Shown here: positions 46,542 to 55,460 of the stretch, in pieces
Position numbering within the stretch: position 1 is the stretch's first letter
How the letters are laid out: each line of letters starts with the position of its first letter
Assembly: GCF_013391105.1 (NCBI RefSeq)
Contig: NZ_CP058335.1
Location: 2,728,001 to 2,792,000 of the forward strand
Length of the DNA stretch: 64,000 nucleotides
Direction: 5' to 3'
From: Natronomonas salina
GTDB taxonomy: Archaea > Halobacteriota > Halobacteria > Halobacteriales > Haloarculaceae
Notes under the pieces: model-generated
Told to the model about the DNA's origin: nothing
The model's input: the letters and a program-made list of their open reading frames with translations, nothing else
Database searches by the model: none
Made by a program: the position numbers and the translations under genes

Positions 46542-47393
46542 TCAGTCGGCCGACCGCAGGCGGACCCGGACGCCGTCCGTGTCGGTGACCTCGAATCCCT
46601 CATCGGTCTCCGCTACCGAGACGTCGCGACCGGAGAGGCGCTCCCGTACCGTTTCGAGATCTTCGGGCTCGGGCACGACGACCTCGAACCAGGCCAGGCC
46701 GCGTCCCGACGCCGGGTCGGTCCGCCCCTGCCAGGTGTTCGCGCCGACGTGGTGGTGGTAGCCGCCGGCGCCGACGAACCGCGCCCGGGGGACCGTCGCC
46801 TGCACGTCGAAGCCCAGTCCGTCGACGAAGACGTCCTCGAACGCCGCCAGCGAGGTGACCTCGAGGTGGACGTGCCCGAGGTCGGTGCCCGGCGGCGCTC
46901 CCTCGCCGCCGCCCGCGGCCGCCGCGACGCCCTCGACGTCGAGGGGGTCGGTCGTCATCCGGACCGCCGTGTCGTCGCCGGCCGGCCACTCCTCTCGCGG
47001 GTAGTCGCGGTAGATCTCGACGCCGTTGCCCTCCGGGTCGGTGAGGTAGAGTGCCTCGCTGACACCGTGGTCGGAGGCGCCGTCGAGGCGCCAGCGCTCG
47101 CGGACCCGCCGCAGCGCGTCGCCGAGCGCGGCCCGGGAGGGCACCCGGAAGGCATTGTGGTACAGCCCCGCCGCCGACCGGGGGCGCTCGGGGGCCTCCG
47201 GCGCGGCCTCGAGGACGAGCAGCGGCGTCTCTCCGACGCCCAGCGTCGTCGACTCGTCGTCCCGCGCCAGCACCTCGAGGCCGACCACTCGGCCGTAGAA
47301 CTCCGTCAGTCGCTCGGGGTCGCCGACTCCCAGCGCCGTCCGTCCGAGGCGCGTCTCGTCGGGCAGCGTCGCGGGGGCGGAATCGGTTGTCAC
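46542..47393 (-). CDS. VOC family (glyoxalase/dioxygenase-fold) protein
   Basis: 283 residues starting at GTG, with two vicinal-oxygen-chelate modules. The first contains TALGVGDPERLTEFYGRVVGL and DPEGNGVEIYRDYPREEW. The second begins GHVHLEVTSL and contains AGGYHHHVGANTWQGR. This double-module layout matches CatE-like catechol 2,3-dioxygenase relatives. His and Glu metal ligands are present, but the substrate is unknown. Confidence 0.88.
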   Translation of the reverse strand: MTTDSAPATLPDETRLGRTALGVGDPERLTEFYGRVVGLEVLARDDESTTLGVGETPLLVLEAAPEAPERPRSAAGLYHNAFRVPSRAALGDALRRVRERWRLDGASDHGVSEALYLTDPEGNGVEIYRDYPREEWPAGDDTAVRMTTDPLDVEGVAAAAGGGEGAPPGTDLGHVHLEVTSLAAFEDVFVDGLGFDVQATVPRARFVGAGGYHHHVGANTWQGRTDPASGRGLAWFEVVVPEPEDLETVRERLSGRDVSVAETDEGFEVTDTDGVRVRLRSAD

Positions 47394-47575
47394 TACCCGA
47401 CTAGAGGGGCGGGACGCTGTTCAACGCATCGGCCGCAGCGCTGCGGCGAGGTAGCCCCGGGCCTGCAGGCGGGCGCCGTCGCCAGAGCACGTTCTTGGCG
47501 TCCGTGTCGCCGGCCGGGCCGGCCGACGAGGCTCACCGTCGTCAGGTCGGTCGGCAGAGGATTCGCCCGCCCGCC

Positions 47576-48154
47576 TCAGTTCCCCTGGATGGCGTCGATG
47601 ACCATCGCGGCGGCGATGACGGCCTCCTTCGGGACGTTGCTCGCGTCGTCGATGGTGATCTCGTAGCGGTCGCGGAACGAAAACTGGCCGTCGACGGTCC
47701 CGACGTGGCCGCCGCTGGCGTCCGTGATCTCGTACTTGTGGGGGATGAGTTCGCCGAAGGGGAGGTAGTGCCGCGCCAGCGTCACGAGCGCGCCGCGGGA
47801 GTCGATCCGCGCGAGGACCGACCCCGAGTCGGCCGCCCGGACGGTCCAGGTGTCCTGGAGCACCGAGAAGTCGTTGTCGAGGACGACGAGTTCCTCGCCG
47901 GTCCGGGCGTCCGAGAGGACGTAGTTGCCCGCGACGTCGACGATGCCCGCGGCCTTCACGGTGAAGACGTCGTCTCCGTCGGCGTCGACGAACGGGAACT
48001 CCTCCTTCATCCGGAACATCTTCTGCTTGCCGCGGAGGACGACGTTGCCGTCGGCGTCGGAGGCGACGTACTTGTTCCGGATCAGGCTCTGCTCGACCGT
48101 GTAGCGGTCGTCGGAGAGGTCGATGCCCGCGATGTCCAGGGCGGCGTCTGCCAT
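47576..48154 (-). CDS. LURP-one-related (tubby-like) protein
   Basis: 192 residues of beta-strand-rich sequence matching the LURP-one-related family: YTVEQSLIRNKYVASDADGNVVLRGKQKMF, then a series of strands with alternating hydrophobics and a C-terminal helix (KEAVIAAAMVIDAI) typical of the tubby-like barrel. In other organisms the fold may bind phospholipid; no function is known here. The 182 bp upstream (47394-47575) shows no gene. Confidence 0.82.
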   Translation of the reverse strand: MADAALDIAGIDLSDDRYTVEQSLIRNKYVASDADGNVVLRGKQKMFRMKEEFPFVDADGDDVFTVKAAGIVDVAGNYVLSDARTGEELVVLDNDFSVLQDTWTVRAADSGSVLARIDSRGALVTLARHYLPFGELIPHKYEITDASGGHVGTVDGQFSFRDRYEITIDDASNVPKEAVIAAAMVIDAIQGN

Positions 48155-48186
48155 GGGTTCCAGTGGCCCGCCATCCGGTTAGTAGT

Positions 48187-48723
48187 TTACCCCCGCCCGA
48201 TGGCGTCCTCGAAGTCCCACTCCGCGGCGCGGCGCTCGGCCTCCTCGCGGGCGGACTCCCGGATCTCGGCGACCGCGGCTTCGTCCTCGAGGAACGCCTC
48301 CAGGGCGCCGCGGTCGTCGGCGTTCCCGGCGCGGTCGGTGCTCGCGGCCGCCCGGGTCCGTTCCGCGAGCGCGGCGTCGCCGGCGAGCCGCTCCGCGGGC
48401 ATCCCCGCCGGCACGCGGAGCGCGTCGGCGTCGTGGGGGACGTCCAGCGCGGCGGCGTCGACGGCGTACAGCTCGACCCGGTAGGGCCCGGCGCCGACGT
48501 CGGCGAGGGCGGGCGGCCCGCCGCGGTCGGTGCCGGCGTGGTAGGCCAGCGCCGGGACGCCGCCCTCGAAGGTGAGTACGCCGCGGTCGTCGGCGTCGTC
48601 CAGCAGCACGTCCCGCGGCGCCAGCACTGCGTAGCCGTCCAGCCGGCGGTCCAGTGCGTCCTCGAGGGCGGGCGCGAGGTCGGTGACGACGCGCGAGCGG
48701 AGCAGCTCGCCCTCGGGGATCAT
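48187..48723 (-). CDS. hypothetical partner of the MinD-like ATPase
   Basis: 178 residues, acidic, with no recognised motif. The N-terminal half looks alpha/beta (GVLTFEGGVPALAYHAGT). The C-terminal half is Ala/Glu/Arg-rich and should be a long helix (EDEAAVAEIRESAREEAERR). Its ATG overlaps the stop of the MinD-like gene by 4 bp, so translation is coupled and a functional link is likely. Function unknown. Confidence 0.7.
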   Translation of the reverse strand: MIPEGELLRSRVVTDLAPALEDALDRRLDGYAVLAPRDVLLDDADDRGVLTFEGGVPALAYHAGTDRGGPPALADVGAGPYRVELYAVDAAALDVPHDADALRVPAGMPAERLAGDAALAERTRAAASTDRAGNADDRGALEAFLEDEAAVAEIRESAREEAERRAAEWDFEDAIGRG

Positions 48724-49484
48724 GGCGGGTCGGGGATGACGGCGGTGCGGAACCGCTCGGCGACGTCGTCGGCGTCGCCTGCGCGGGGTTCCAGGGCCGC
48801 GGCGGCCTCGCGGTAGGCGGCCGCCGCCGGGGCCTCGGGGGCGTGCTCGAGGAGCGGTTCGCCGGCCGACCGGGCGGCGCGGGCGGCGTCGCTCTCGGGG
48901 ACCGTCGCCAGCAGCGGTCCCTCGAAGTAGCGGTCGGCCTTCGCGGCGACGTCCTCGACGTCGCCCTGGACCCGGTTGAACAGCGTCCCCGCCACGCCGG
49001 TGTCGTACGAGAGCGCGTACTCCTGGACCTTCAACCCGTCCGAGATGGCGGGGATGGTCGGCTGGAGGACGACCACCACGCGGTCGGCGAGGACGATGGG
49101 GAGGACGGCGCTCTTCGAGCCGAGCGTCGCCGGCGAGTCCAGGAGGAGGACGTCGGTGTCGGCGGCGAGTTCGGCGACGACGTCGCGCAGCCGCGCCGGC
49201 TCGGCGGCCTCGAAGGCGGCCAGCGACGTCCCGCAGGGGACGACTGACAGTCCGAAGCGCTCGTAGGTCGCCGCCGCGACGGGCGCGCCGCCGTCGACGA
49301 GGACGTCGTGCAGCGTCGTCTCGACGTCCGCGAGGCCGGCGTGGAACAGCAGGTTCGCCATCCCCGTGTCGGCATCCACGACGGTGACGTCGTACTCCTT
49401 CGCCAGGGCCATCCCGAGGGCGAGCGTGCTCGTCGTCTTGCCCGTGCCCCCCTTCCCGGAGGCGACCGCGAACGCCTCGACCAT
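48720..49484 (-). CDS. MinD/ParA-like deviant Walker ATPase
   Basis: 254 residues. The deviant Walker A is ASGKGGTGKTT at about residues 8-18 with the signature Lys, followed by VVDADTGMANL and LLLDSPA. There is no obvious C-terminal amphipathic membrane helix; the tail ends IPDPP. MinD homologues in haloarchaea position chemotaxis arrays, archaella or other structures. ATG 49484 lies 27 bp from a TATA box; an upstream ATG 18 codons away is rejected. It is operonic with the downstream hypothetical gene. Confidence 0.88.
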   Translation of the reverse strand: MVEAFAVASGKGGTGKTTSTLALGMALAKEYDVTVVDADTGMANLLFHAGLADVETTLHDVLVDGGAPVAAATYERFGLSVVPCGTSLAAFEAAEPARLRDVVAELAADTDVLLLDSPATLGSKSAVLPIVLADRVVVVLQPTIPAISDGLKVQEYALSYDTGVAGTLFNRVQGDVEDVAAKADRYFEGPLLATVPESDAARAARSAGEPLLEHAPEAPAAAAYREAAAALEPRAGDADDVAERFRTAVIPDPP

Positions 49485-49507
49485 TGCGTTCGACTCCCGC
49501 GCTACCG

Positions 49508-49515
49508 AATATAAG
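49508..49515 (-). promoter_or_regulatory. TATA-like box of MinD-like gene
   Basis: CTTATATT on the minus strand, centred 27 bp upstream of ATG 49484. The intergenic stretch 49490-49604 is markedly AT-rich and serves two divergent promoters. Confidence 0.6.
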
Positions 49516-49571
49516 GGTTGGGGATTCGGCCGTGACAATATTCGCCGGAAAGTGGATTATCGTTCATTAAG

Positions 49572-49579
49572 ATTTAAGA
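49572..49579 (+). promoter_or_regulatory. TATA-like box of 46-residue ORF
   Basis: ATTTAAGA centred about 29 bp before ATG 49605, the expected distance for a leaderless transcript. Confidence 0.45.
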
Positions 49580-49604
49580 CTATGAGGGTTCTCGAACCAA
49601 GTAG

Positions 49605-49745
49605 ATGACCCGCGACGAAATCGAGCCGATGGTTCCGGTCATGCCCCAGGACGACACTACCGAGACGATCCGCGCCGACGGCGGCCTCCGCAAGCGCTTC
49701 GACGCGGACGAGGTAGACGCCCCGCTCGTCCCGGACCTCCGCTAG
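49605..49745 (+). CDS. small protein, 46 residues
   Basis: A 46-residue reading frame (MTRDEIEPMVPVMPQDD...) with a basic patch GGLRKRFDADE and a Pro/Leu-rich end PLVPDLR. It has haloarchaeal codon use and a well-placed TATA-like box and is divergent from the MinD-like gene. No cysteines or known motif. It is below usual annotation length, so support is the promoter and codon pattern only. Confidence 0.5.
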   Translation: MTRDEIEPMVPVMPQDDTTETIRADGGLRKRFDADEVDAPLVPDLR

Positions 49746-49862
49746 AGTCGTTCGCTTCTCCAGTTTTCGTCTTCTCCAGGTGGACAGTCCCGACTCCGGC
49801 AGCCGATTTTCTCTCCCGTTCGACGGACGAAGTCGAGACCGGCTCTCGGAGACGGGCGGCCC

Positions 49863-50525
49863 TCAGACCACGTCGCCGCGGACGGTGACGCCCTCCTGGG
49901 CGTCCTGGTAGGCCTTCAGCTCGTCGGCGGCCGTCCGGGCCTCCTCGTCCTCCATCCCGAGCATCTCGAGGGCCGCGGACAGCGTCGGGAAGACGAACTC
50001 GCCGTCCTCCAGCTTCCGGAACGCTTCGTCGCTCGTCTGCCCGCCGTCCTCCGTGTCCACCCACAGGCAGGCGGCCCGCGGGTCGAGCAGCTGGGAGTAG
50101 TCCTCGCGGGCGCGGGCGCCCTTCAGCCGCTGGGTGACGTTGTTCTCGAAGCCGGTGTTGCAGACCTCGAGGTGGACGGGTTCGTCCTCCGCCAGCAGGT
50201 GGGCGGCGAGGCACTTCTCGGGGGCGACGTGGCCGTTGGCGTTGGCGCGGACGTACTCGGGGTGGTCGTCGGCCCACGCCGCGGAGACGGTCTTGCCGAC
50301 GCCGTCGACGCCGAGGCGCTCCCGGAACTCGTCCTCGCGGTCGGGGGCGTCCTTGAACAGCAGGTCCTTCGTGACGTAGACGTCGAGGCGCTCGACGGGG
50401 TCCATCCCGAGGACGACGTCGCCGTAGACCCACACCTCCCGGACGGGCACCGGCATGGGGTCGGCGGCGACCGTCTCGACGATCTCGCGGAGTCGGGCGA
50501 CGGCCTCCTCGCGGCTGAAACTCAT
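49863..50525 (-). CDS. conserved haloarchaeal protein, DUF7095-like
   Basis: 220 residues starting MSFSREEAVARLREIVE. Features are VREVWVYGDVVLGMDPVERLDVYVTKDLLF, recalling a nucleotidyltransferase-like strand-turn-strand (GD...ERLDVYV), a central HLEVCNTGFENNVTQRLKGA and a helical C terminus. I associate it with DUF7095, of unknown function. It is divergent from the histidine kinase gene. ATG 50525 is chosen over an upstream ATG because the extension is basic and hydrophobic. Confidence 0.68.
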   Translation of the reverse strand: MSFSREEAVARLREIVETVAADPMPVPVREVWVYGDVVLGMDPVERLDVYVTKDLLFKDAPDREDEFRERLGVDGVGKTVSAAWADDHPEYVRANANGHVAPEKCLAAHLLAEDEPVHLEVCNTGFENNVTQRLKGARAREDYSQLLDPRAACLWVDTEDGGQTSDEAFRKLEDGEFVFPTLSAALEMLGMEDEEARTAADELKAYQDAQEGVTVRGDVV

Positions 50526-50606
50526 TGCCAGGGGTAGACGGCCGCGGAAGAAAACAATCACGGAGCCGAGGCGAGCGTTTTTCCGGCCCCCCGCTCGATT
50601 GCACCC

Positions 50607-52925
50607 ATGTCAGCAACGAGCCACGAGTGGGACGGCGCGGGCGCCGCCGGCGCGGAGACGGCCGGCGAGCGACTCCAGGGGTGGTCGGTCGCCGCCGTCG
50701 GGGTCGCCCTCACCGCGCTGCCGCTCGTCGGAACCACCGGTGCGGACGCGTTCTTCACGGTGCCCGAGGCGGTGCCGCCGCTGCTCGTCGCGCTGGGCAT
50801 CGCCGTGGTCGGCGGGGCCCTCCGGCGGTCGGCGTTCACGCCGGCAGACGTCGCGATCATCGCCGGCTGGGTGGCCGTCACCGCCCTCGGCCTCGGGTTC
50901 GTCGTCGGCCTCGCGGCGCTGGTGCTGTCCGACGACCCGGTCTCGGTCGGCCTGTACGTCACCTCCTTCGTCGCGCCCATCGGGGCCGGCGGCGGCGTCG
51001 TCGCGGGCTACACCGACGCCCGGCGGCGCCGCCAGTACCGCCAGACGAAGCGGACCCAGCGGGCCCTCGAGACCTCGACGGACGGCATCACCATCCTCGA
51101 CGAGGACGGCGAGTACGTCACGGTGAACCGCGCGCACGCGGAGGTGTACGGCTACGACGACCCCGAGGAACTGGTCGGCGAGCCGTGGCAGATATGTTAC
51201 GACGACGCGGAGCGAAAGCGCCTCGAGACGGAGATCATGCCGGGCGTCGAGGCCGGCGAGCCGTGGCGGGGCGAGGCCACCGGCAAGCGCGCCGACGGGA
51301 CGACCTTCCCGCAGGAGCTGACGCTGACGCCGATGGACGACGGCGGCCACGTCTGCATCGTCCGCGACATCGGCGACCGGCGCGAGCAGGACCGGAAGCT
51401 CCGCGAGCAGAAGCGCCGCCTCCGGAGCATCATCGAGAACGTCCCCATCATCCTCTTCTCGGTCGACGACACCGGCGAGATCGTCCTCTCGGAGGGGAAG
51501 GGGCTGTCCTCGATGGGCTTCGAACCGGGTGAGGCCGTCGGGTCCTCGATCTTCGACATCTACGCCGACGTCCCGGCGGTCGCGGCGGCCACCCGGAGAG
51601 CGCTCGACGGCGAGCACGTCCACGAGACCGCCACCCTCGGCGACCGCGTCCTCGAGGCGTGGTTCACCCCCGTCTACGACGACGCGGGCGAGGTCGACCG
51701 CGTCATCGGCACCGCGATGGACGTCACGGACAGACACGAGCGCGAGCAGGAGCTCGCGGAGCTCCACGAGGCGAGCCGCCGCCTCAACTACGCCACCACC
51801 CCCGAGGAGGTCGCCCAGACCACCGTCGACATCGCCGAGGAGGTCTTCGACATGCCCGTGTCGACGCTCTGGCGGTACGACCCCGCTGACGACTGCCTCC
51901 GGCACGTAGCGATGACAGACTCCAGCGAGGCGATCCTCGGCGTCGACGCGGTCGACGAACTCGCCCCCATCACCGCCGACGAACTCGGGATGGAGGTGTT
52001 CCGCGAGGGCGAACTCCGCGTCGTCGAGGTCTACCGGACGGTCGCCAACCGGGCGCTCGACGTCCCGTTCGGGACCGTCATCCTCGTCCCGCTCGGCGGG
52101 CAGGGCCTCCTCGAGGTCGGCCAGCGCGAGGTCCGGACCGTCTCGGAGGAGACCCGCCGGCGCGCCGACATCCTGGGGCTGAACGCCCAGGCCGCGCTGG
52201 ACCGCGCCGACCAGCAGGCGCTCCTGCGGGAGCGCACCCGCGAACTCGAGGTCCGGACCTCCCAGATGGACTTCATCAACAGCATCATCAGACACGACGT
52301 GCTCAACGGGATGACGGTCATCCGCTCGCGGGCGGCGTTCCTCCAAGAGGACCTGGAGGGCCGCCACGCCGAGTTCGCCGACACCATCGTCCGGTGGTGC
52401 GACAACATCGTCGCCTTCGTCGAGCGCGTCCAGACGGTCCTGGACACCCTCGGCGGCGACGACGTCGTCGACCTCGAGCGGATCGACGCCGCGGAACTCG
52501 TCGACGGCGAACTCGAGCGGCTGCGGCAGACCTACCCCGAGGTCACCTTCGAGGACGACCTGCGCGGTCCGGTGTACGTCAGGGCCGACGAGCTGCTCGC
52601 GGACGTCGTCGGCAACATCGTCACCAACGCCGTCGAGCACAACGACACCGAGGGCCTCCGGATCGCCGTCACCGCGGCGGTCGACGGCGACCGGACGACC
52701 ATCCGCATCGCCGACAACGGCACGGGCGTCCCGCCCGACCAGCGGGAGGCCATCTTCCGCCGCGGGGAGTCACACGCGAAGTCGACGGGCTCGGGGTTCG
52801 GCCTCTTCTTCGTCGACGCGATGGTCGAGGCCTACGGCGGCGAGGTGTGGGTCGAGGGCGACGACGGCGCCGTCTTCGTCGTGGAGCTGCCGACCGCCGC
52901 GGCCCCAAAGAGGGATGCCGCATGA
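50607..52925 (+). CDS. membrane sensor histidine kinase with PAS and GAF domains
   Basis: 772 residues. Four hydrophobic helices span about 28-136, then two PAS domains (about 145-265 and 270-385), a GAF domain (about 390-545), a kinase core with phospho-accepting His563 (IIRHDVLNGMTVI) and an HATPase domain (NIVTNAVEH, DNGTGV, GSGFGLFF). The H-box with a DVLNG pattern is the common haloarchaeal variant. Its last 4 bp overlap the start of the HalX response regulator, forming a kinase-regulator pair. Confidence 0.93.
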   Translation: MSATSHEWDGAGAAGAETAGERLQGWSVAAVGVALTALPLVGTTGADAFFTVPEAVPPLLVALGIAVVGGALRRSAFTPADVAIIAGWVAVTALGLGFVVGLAALVLSDDPVSVGLYVTSFVAPIGAGGGVVAGYTDARRRRQYRQTKRTQRALETSTDGITILDEDGEYVTVNRAHAEVYGYDDPEELVGEPWQICYDDAERKRLETEIMPGVEAGEPWRGEATGKRADGTTFPQELTLTPMDDGGHVCIVRDIGDRREQDRKLREQKRRLRSIIENVPIILFSVDDTGEIVLSEGKGLSSMGFEPGEAVGSSIFDIYADVPAVAAATRRALDGEHVHETATLGDRVLEAWFTPVYDDAGEVDRVIGTAMDVTDRHEREQELAELHEASRRLNYATTPEEVAQTTVDIAEEVFDMPVSTLWRYDPADDCLRHVAMTDSSEAILGVDAVDELAPITADELGMEVFREGELRVVEVYRTVANRALDVPFGTVILVPLGGQGLLEVGQREVRTVSEETRRRADILGLNAQAALDRADQQALLRERTRELEVRTSQMDFINSIIRHDVLNGMTVIRSRAAFLQEDLEGRHAEFADTIVRWCDNIVAFVERVQTVLDTLGGDDVVDLERIDAAELVDGELERLRQTYPEVTFEDDLRGPVYVRADELLADVVGNIVTNAVEHNDTEGLRIAVTAAVDGDRTTIRIADNGTGVPPDQREAIFRRGESHAKSTGSGFGLFFVDAMVEAYGGEVWVEGDDGAVFVVELPTAAAPKRDAA

Positions 52926-53545
52926 CCCCGAACGGCGACGGTATGAGCGAGACGGACGGCCCGGTCGTCCTCGTCGTCGAGGACGAACCCGACGTGGCCG
53001 AGACCTACGAGCTGTGGCTCGCCGGCACCTACGACGTCCGGCTGGCCGCGTCGGGAACCGAGGCCCTGGAACTGGTCGACGACGCCGTCGACGTCGTACT
53101 GCTCGACCGGATGATGCCCGGCATGTCCGGCGACGAGGTGCTCGCCGAGATCCGCGAGCAGGGCTACGACGTCCGGGTCGCGATGGTGACGGCCGTCGAC
53201 CCCGACTTCGACATCGTGGAGATGGGCTTCGACGACTACGTCACGAAGCCGCCGACCCAGGAGAGCCTCCGGGGGACCGTCGAGGACCTGCTGGCCCGCG
53301 GCAACCACGTCGACACCGTCCAGGAGTACCGGGCGCTGCTGGCGAAGCGGACGGCCCTCGAGGCCGAGAAGGGCGACGCGGAGCTCGCCGAGAGCGACGC
53401 CTACGCCGACCTCCAGTCGCAGATCGAGGCCGTCGAGGCCGAACTCGACGACCAGGAGGACCGGCTGCTCGACGACTCGGAGTTCGTCGGCGCGATCCGC
53501 GACTTCGAGGACGGGGCGGGGGACCGTCCGGAGGACAGCGGATGA
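52922..53545 (+). CDS. HalX-domain response regulator
   Basis: 207 residues. The receiver domain (about 14-130) has phospho-acceptor Asp62 (LLDRMMPGMSG), the acidic pair ED at 20-21 and the conserved Lys in TKPPT. A HalX domain (about 135-195), a coiled-coil unit found in haloarchaeal regulators, follows. There is no DNA-binding domain. ATG 52922 overlaps the kinase stop (ATGA); a second in-frame ATG at 52943 is also possible. It overlaps the next gene by 4 bp. Confidence 0.93.
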   Translation: MTPNGDGMSETDGPVVLVVEDEPDVAETYELWLAGTYDVRLAASGTEALELVDDAVDVVLLDRMMPGMSGDEVLAEIREQGYDVRVAMVTAVDPDFDIVEMGFDDYVTKPPTQESLRGTVEDLLARGNHVDTVQEYRALLAKRTALEAEKGDAELAESDAYADLQSQIEAVEAELDDQEDRLLDDSEFVGAIRDFEDGAGDRPEDSG

Positions 53546-54234
53546 GCTCCGGTCGGTTCCAGTCCCGGCAGACGGAGGCGAACACCTACGACCTCGGCGA
53601 CGCCCTCCCGGTCGAGGGGCTGTCGTCGCTGGACGCCGGGACGAACGTCCTCGTCTCCGGGCCACCGATGCTGGGCAAACAGCAGCTCGTCCTCGAGCTG
53701 CTGGCGGCCGGCACCGACGACGAGCACGCCCTCGCGATCACGCCGGACACCAACGGCGACCGGCTCCGGCGGCAGTTCGAGAACGCCACCGGTCGCGACG
53801 CAGACCGGCTCCGGATCGTCGACTGCACGGGCGCGACCGGCAAGGGGTCGATGGACGACTCCGAGACGATCAAGTACGTCGGCTCGCCGAGCGACCTCAC
53901 CGGCATCGGGATGGGCATCGTCAAGTGCACCCGCGACATCGGCGCGGGCGTCGACGACGGCCTCCGGCTGTCCGTGCTGTCGCTGTCCACGCTGCTGCGG
54001 TACGCCAACGCCGACCGGATGTTCAACTTCCTGCACACCGTGACCGGCCGGGTCTCCGCCGCGGGCTACCTCGGGCTCGCCACGTTCGACCCGACCACCC
54101 ACGACGCGTCGGCGGCGAACACCCTCACCGCGCTGTTCGACGTCGTCGTCGAGCTCCGGGAGGCCGACGACGGCAGCCGCGAGGTGCGGGCCGTCGGCCA
54201 CCCCGGGACGCCGCGGACCTGGCAGCCGTTCTGA
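53542..54234 (+). CDS. RecA/KaiC-superfamily ATPase-like protein (DUF7504-like)
   Basis: 230 residues with a RecA-like core: a P-loop variant SGPPMLGKQQL near residue 40, in which Gln replaces the usual Ser/Thr after Lys, and a Walker B-like strand LRLSVLSLSTLL lacking a clear acidic end. Loss of these residues suggests weak or absent ATP hydrolysis. It is translationally coupled to the HalX regulator (4-bp overlap), so it is probably the output of the kinase-regulator pair. Similar proteins are common in haloarchaeal signalling clusters. Confidence 0.78.
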   Translation: MSSGRFQSRQTEANTYDLGDALPVEGLSSLDAGTNVLVSGPPMLGKQQLVLELLAAGTDDEHALAITPDTNGDRLRRQFENATGRDADRLRIVDCTGATGKGSMDDSETIKYVGSPSDLTGIGMGIVKCTRDIGAGVDDGLRLSVLSLSTLLRYANADRMFNFLHTVTGRVSAAGYLGLATFDPTTHDASAANTLTALFDVVVELREADDGSREVRAVGHPGTPRTWQPF

Positions 54235-54282
54235 GGGTCGCAGTCGAAACCCGTATCCCGCCCGCACGGCTACGGCCCGCCA

Positions 54283-55269
54283 ATGGAGTGCGACAAGTGC
54301 GGCGAGAGCGCGGTCATGCACGCCGCCTACTCGGGGCTGCACCTCTGCGAGGAACACTTCTGTCGCTCCGTCGACTCCCGGGTCCGCAAGCGCATCCGCG
54401 AGGACGCCCTCCTCTCGGAGGACGCCACGCCCGAGGACCCCGAGACCTGGCTGATCGGCCTGTCGGGCGGCAAGGACAGCGTCGTCCTCACGCACGTCCT
54501 CGACGACGTCTTCGCGCGGGACCCCCGCGTCGAACTCGTCGCGCTCACCATCCACGAGGGCATCGAGGGGTACCGCGACGCCTCGCTGGACGCCTGCCTG
54601 GAGCTGACCGACGACCTCGAGATCGACCACGAGGTCGTCAGCTACGCCGACGAGTACGGCCTCGAGATGGACGACGTCGCCGAGGACGACCCGCTGAACA
54701 TGGCCCCCTGCGCGTACTGCGGGGTCTTCCGGCGGGACGCCCTCTCGCAGTACGCCGAGGAGTATGGTGCCGACAAGCTCCTGACGGGCCACAACCTCGA
54801 CGACGAGGCCCAGACCGCGATGATGAACCTGCTGTCGGGCGATATCCAGCAGGTCGCCAAGCACTTCGACGCCTCGCTCGGCAGCTTCGAGGAGCGGGAG
54901 ATCGACGACGACCCGTTCGTCCCCCGCGCGAAGCCGCTGCGGGACCTCCCCGAGAAGGAGGTCGCCCTCTACGCGCACCTGCGGGACCTCCCGACGCACA
55001 TGGCGGAGTGTCCCCACGCCAGCGAGGCCTACCGCGGCGAGATCCAGGAGCACCTCCACGCCCTGGAGGACGACCACCCCGGAACCCGCCACTCGATCAT
55101 GTCGGGGTACGAGGAGCTGGCGAAGCTGGCCGCGGAGGCCTACCGCGGCAGCGACGACGAGGCCCAGGGGTCCTGCGAGCGCTGCGGCGCGCCGACGAAC
55201 AACGACGTCTGCCGGAAGTGCGAGCTAGTCGAAGCGGTCGGCGGCGAGCAGGCGGAGACCGTCGAGTAA
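54283..55269 (+). CDS. ncsA: tRNA 2-thiolation enzyme NcsA (Ncs6/TtuA family)
   Basis: 328 residues with an N-terminal zinc site (CDKCGESAVMHAAYSGLHLCEEHF), the PP-loop SGGKDS near residue 62, a central CAYCG pair and a C-terminal CERCG/CRKC zinc ribbon, the TtuA/Ncs6 layout. It adenylates and thiolates uridine-34 of tRNAs using sulfur from a ubiquitin-like protein (established for Haloferax NcsA). As I recall, NcsA, FtsZ2, CdrS and CdrL are adjacent in Haloferax volcanii, and the same order appears here. Confidence 0.94.
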   Translation: MECDKCGESAVMHAAYSGLHLCEEHFCRSVDSRVRKRIREDALLSEDATPEDPETWLIGLSGGKDSVVLTHVLDDVFARDPRVELVALTIHEGIEGYRDASLDACLELTDDLEIDHEVVSYADEYGLEMDDVAEDDPLNMAPCAYCGVFRRDALSQYAEEYGADKLLTGHNLDDEAQTAMMNLLSGDIQQVAKHFDASLGSFEEREIDDDPFVPRAKPLRDLPEKEVALYAHLRDLPTHMAECPHASEAYRGEIQEHLHALEDDHPGTRHSIMSGYEELAKLAAEAYRGSDDEAQGSCERCGAPTNNDVCRKCELVEAVGGEQAETVE

Positions 55270-55273
55270 TACT

Positions 55274-55383
55274 GTTTACGCGGCAGTTGTGCGTCCTACG
55301 AGCCGTTTACGGGAGAACCGCGGGACTGCGACGGTGTTTACGGAATAGTTGTGACTGTATACGGGATGGATACAGACGTAAAC
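55274..55383. repeat. phased GTTTACG repeats between convergent ncsA and ftsZ2
   Basis: GTTTACG at 55274, 55305 and 55336, a GTATACG variant at 55357 and an inverted copy CGTAAAC at 55377. Start-to-start spacings are 31, 31, 21 and 20 bp, close to 3, 3, 2 and 2 helical turns, so all copies face roughly the same side of the DNA. The 191-bp gap holds no gene and is downstream of both flanking genes. Confidence 0.75.
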
Positions 55384-55460
55384 GCGATCTCGGCTGGTCG
55401 ATGACAGTTGCCACTGCTGGGTGTCGTGGCGTCGCGAAAGAAACGTAGACGGTCGCCGGG

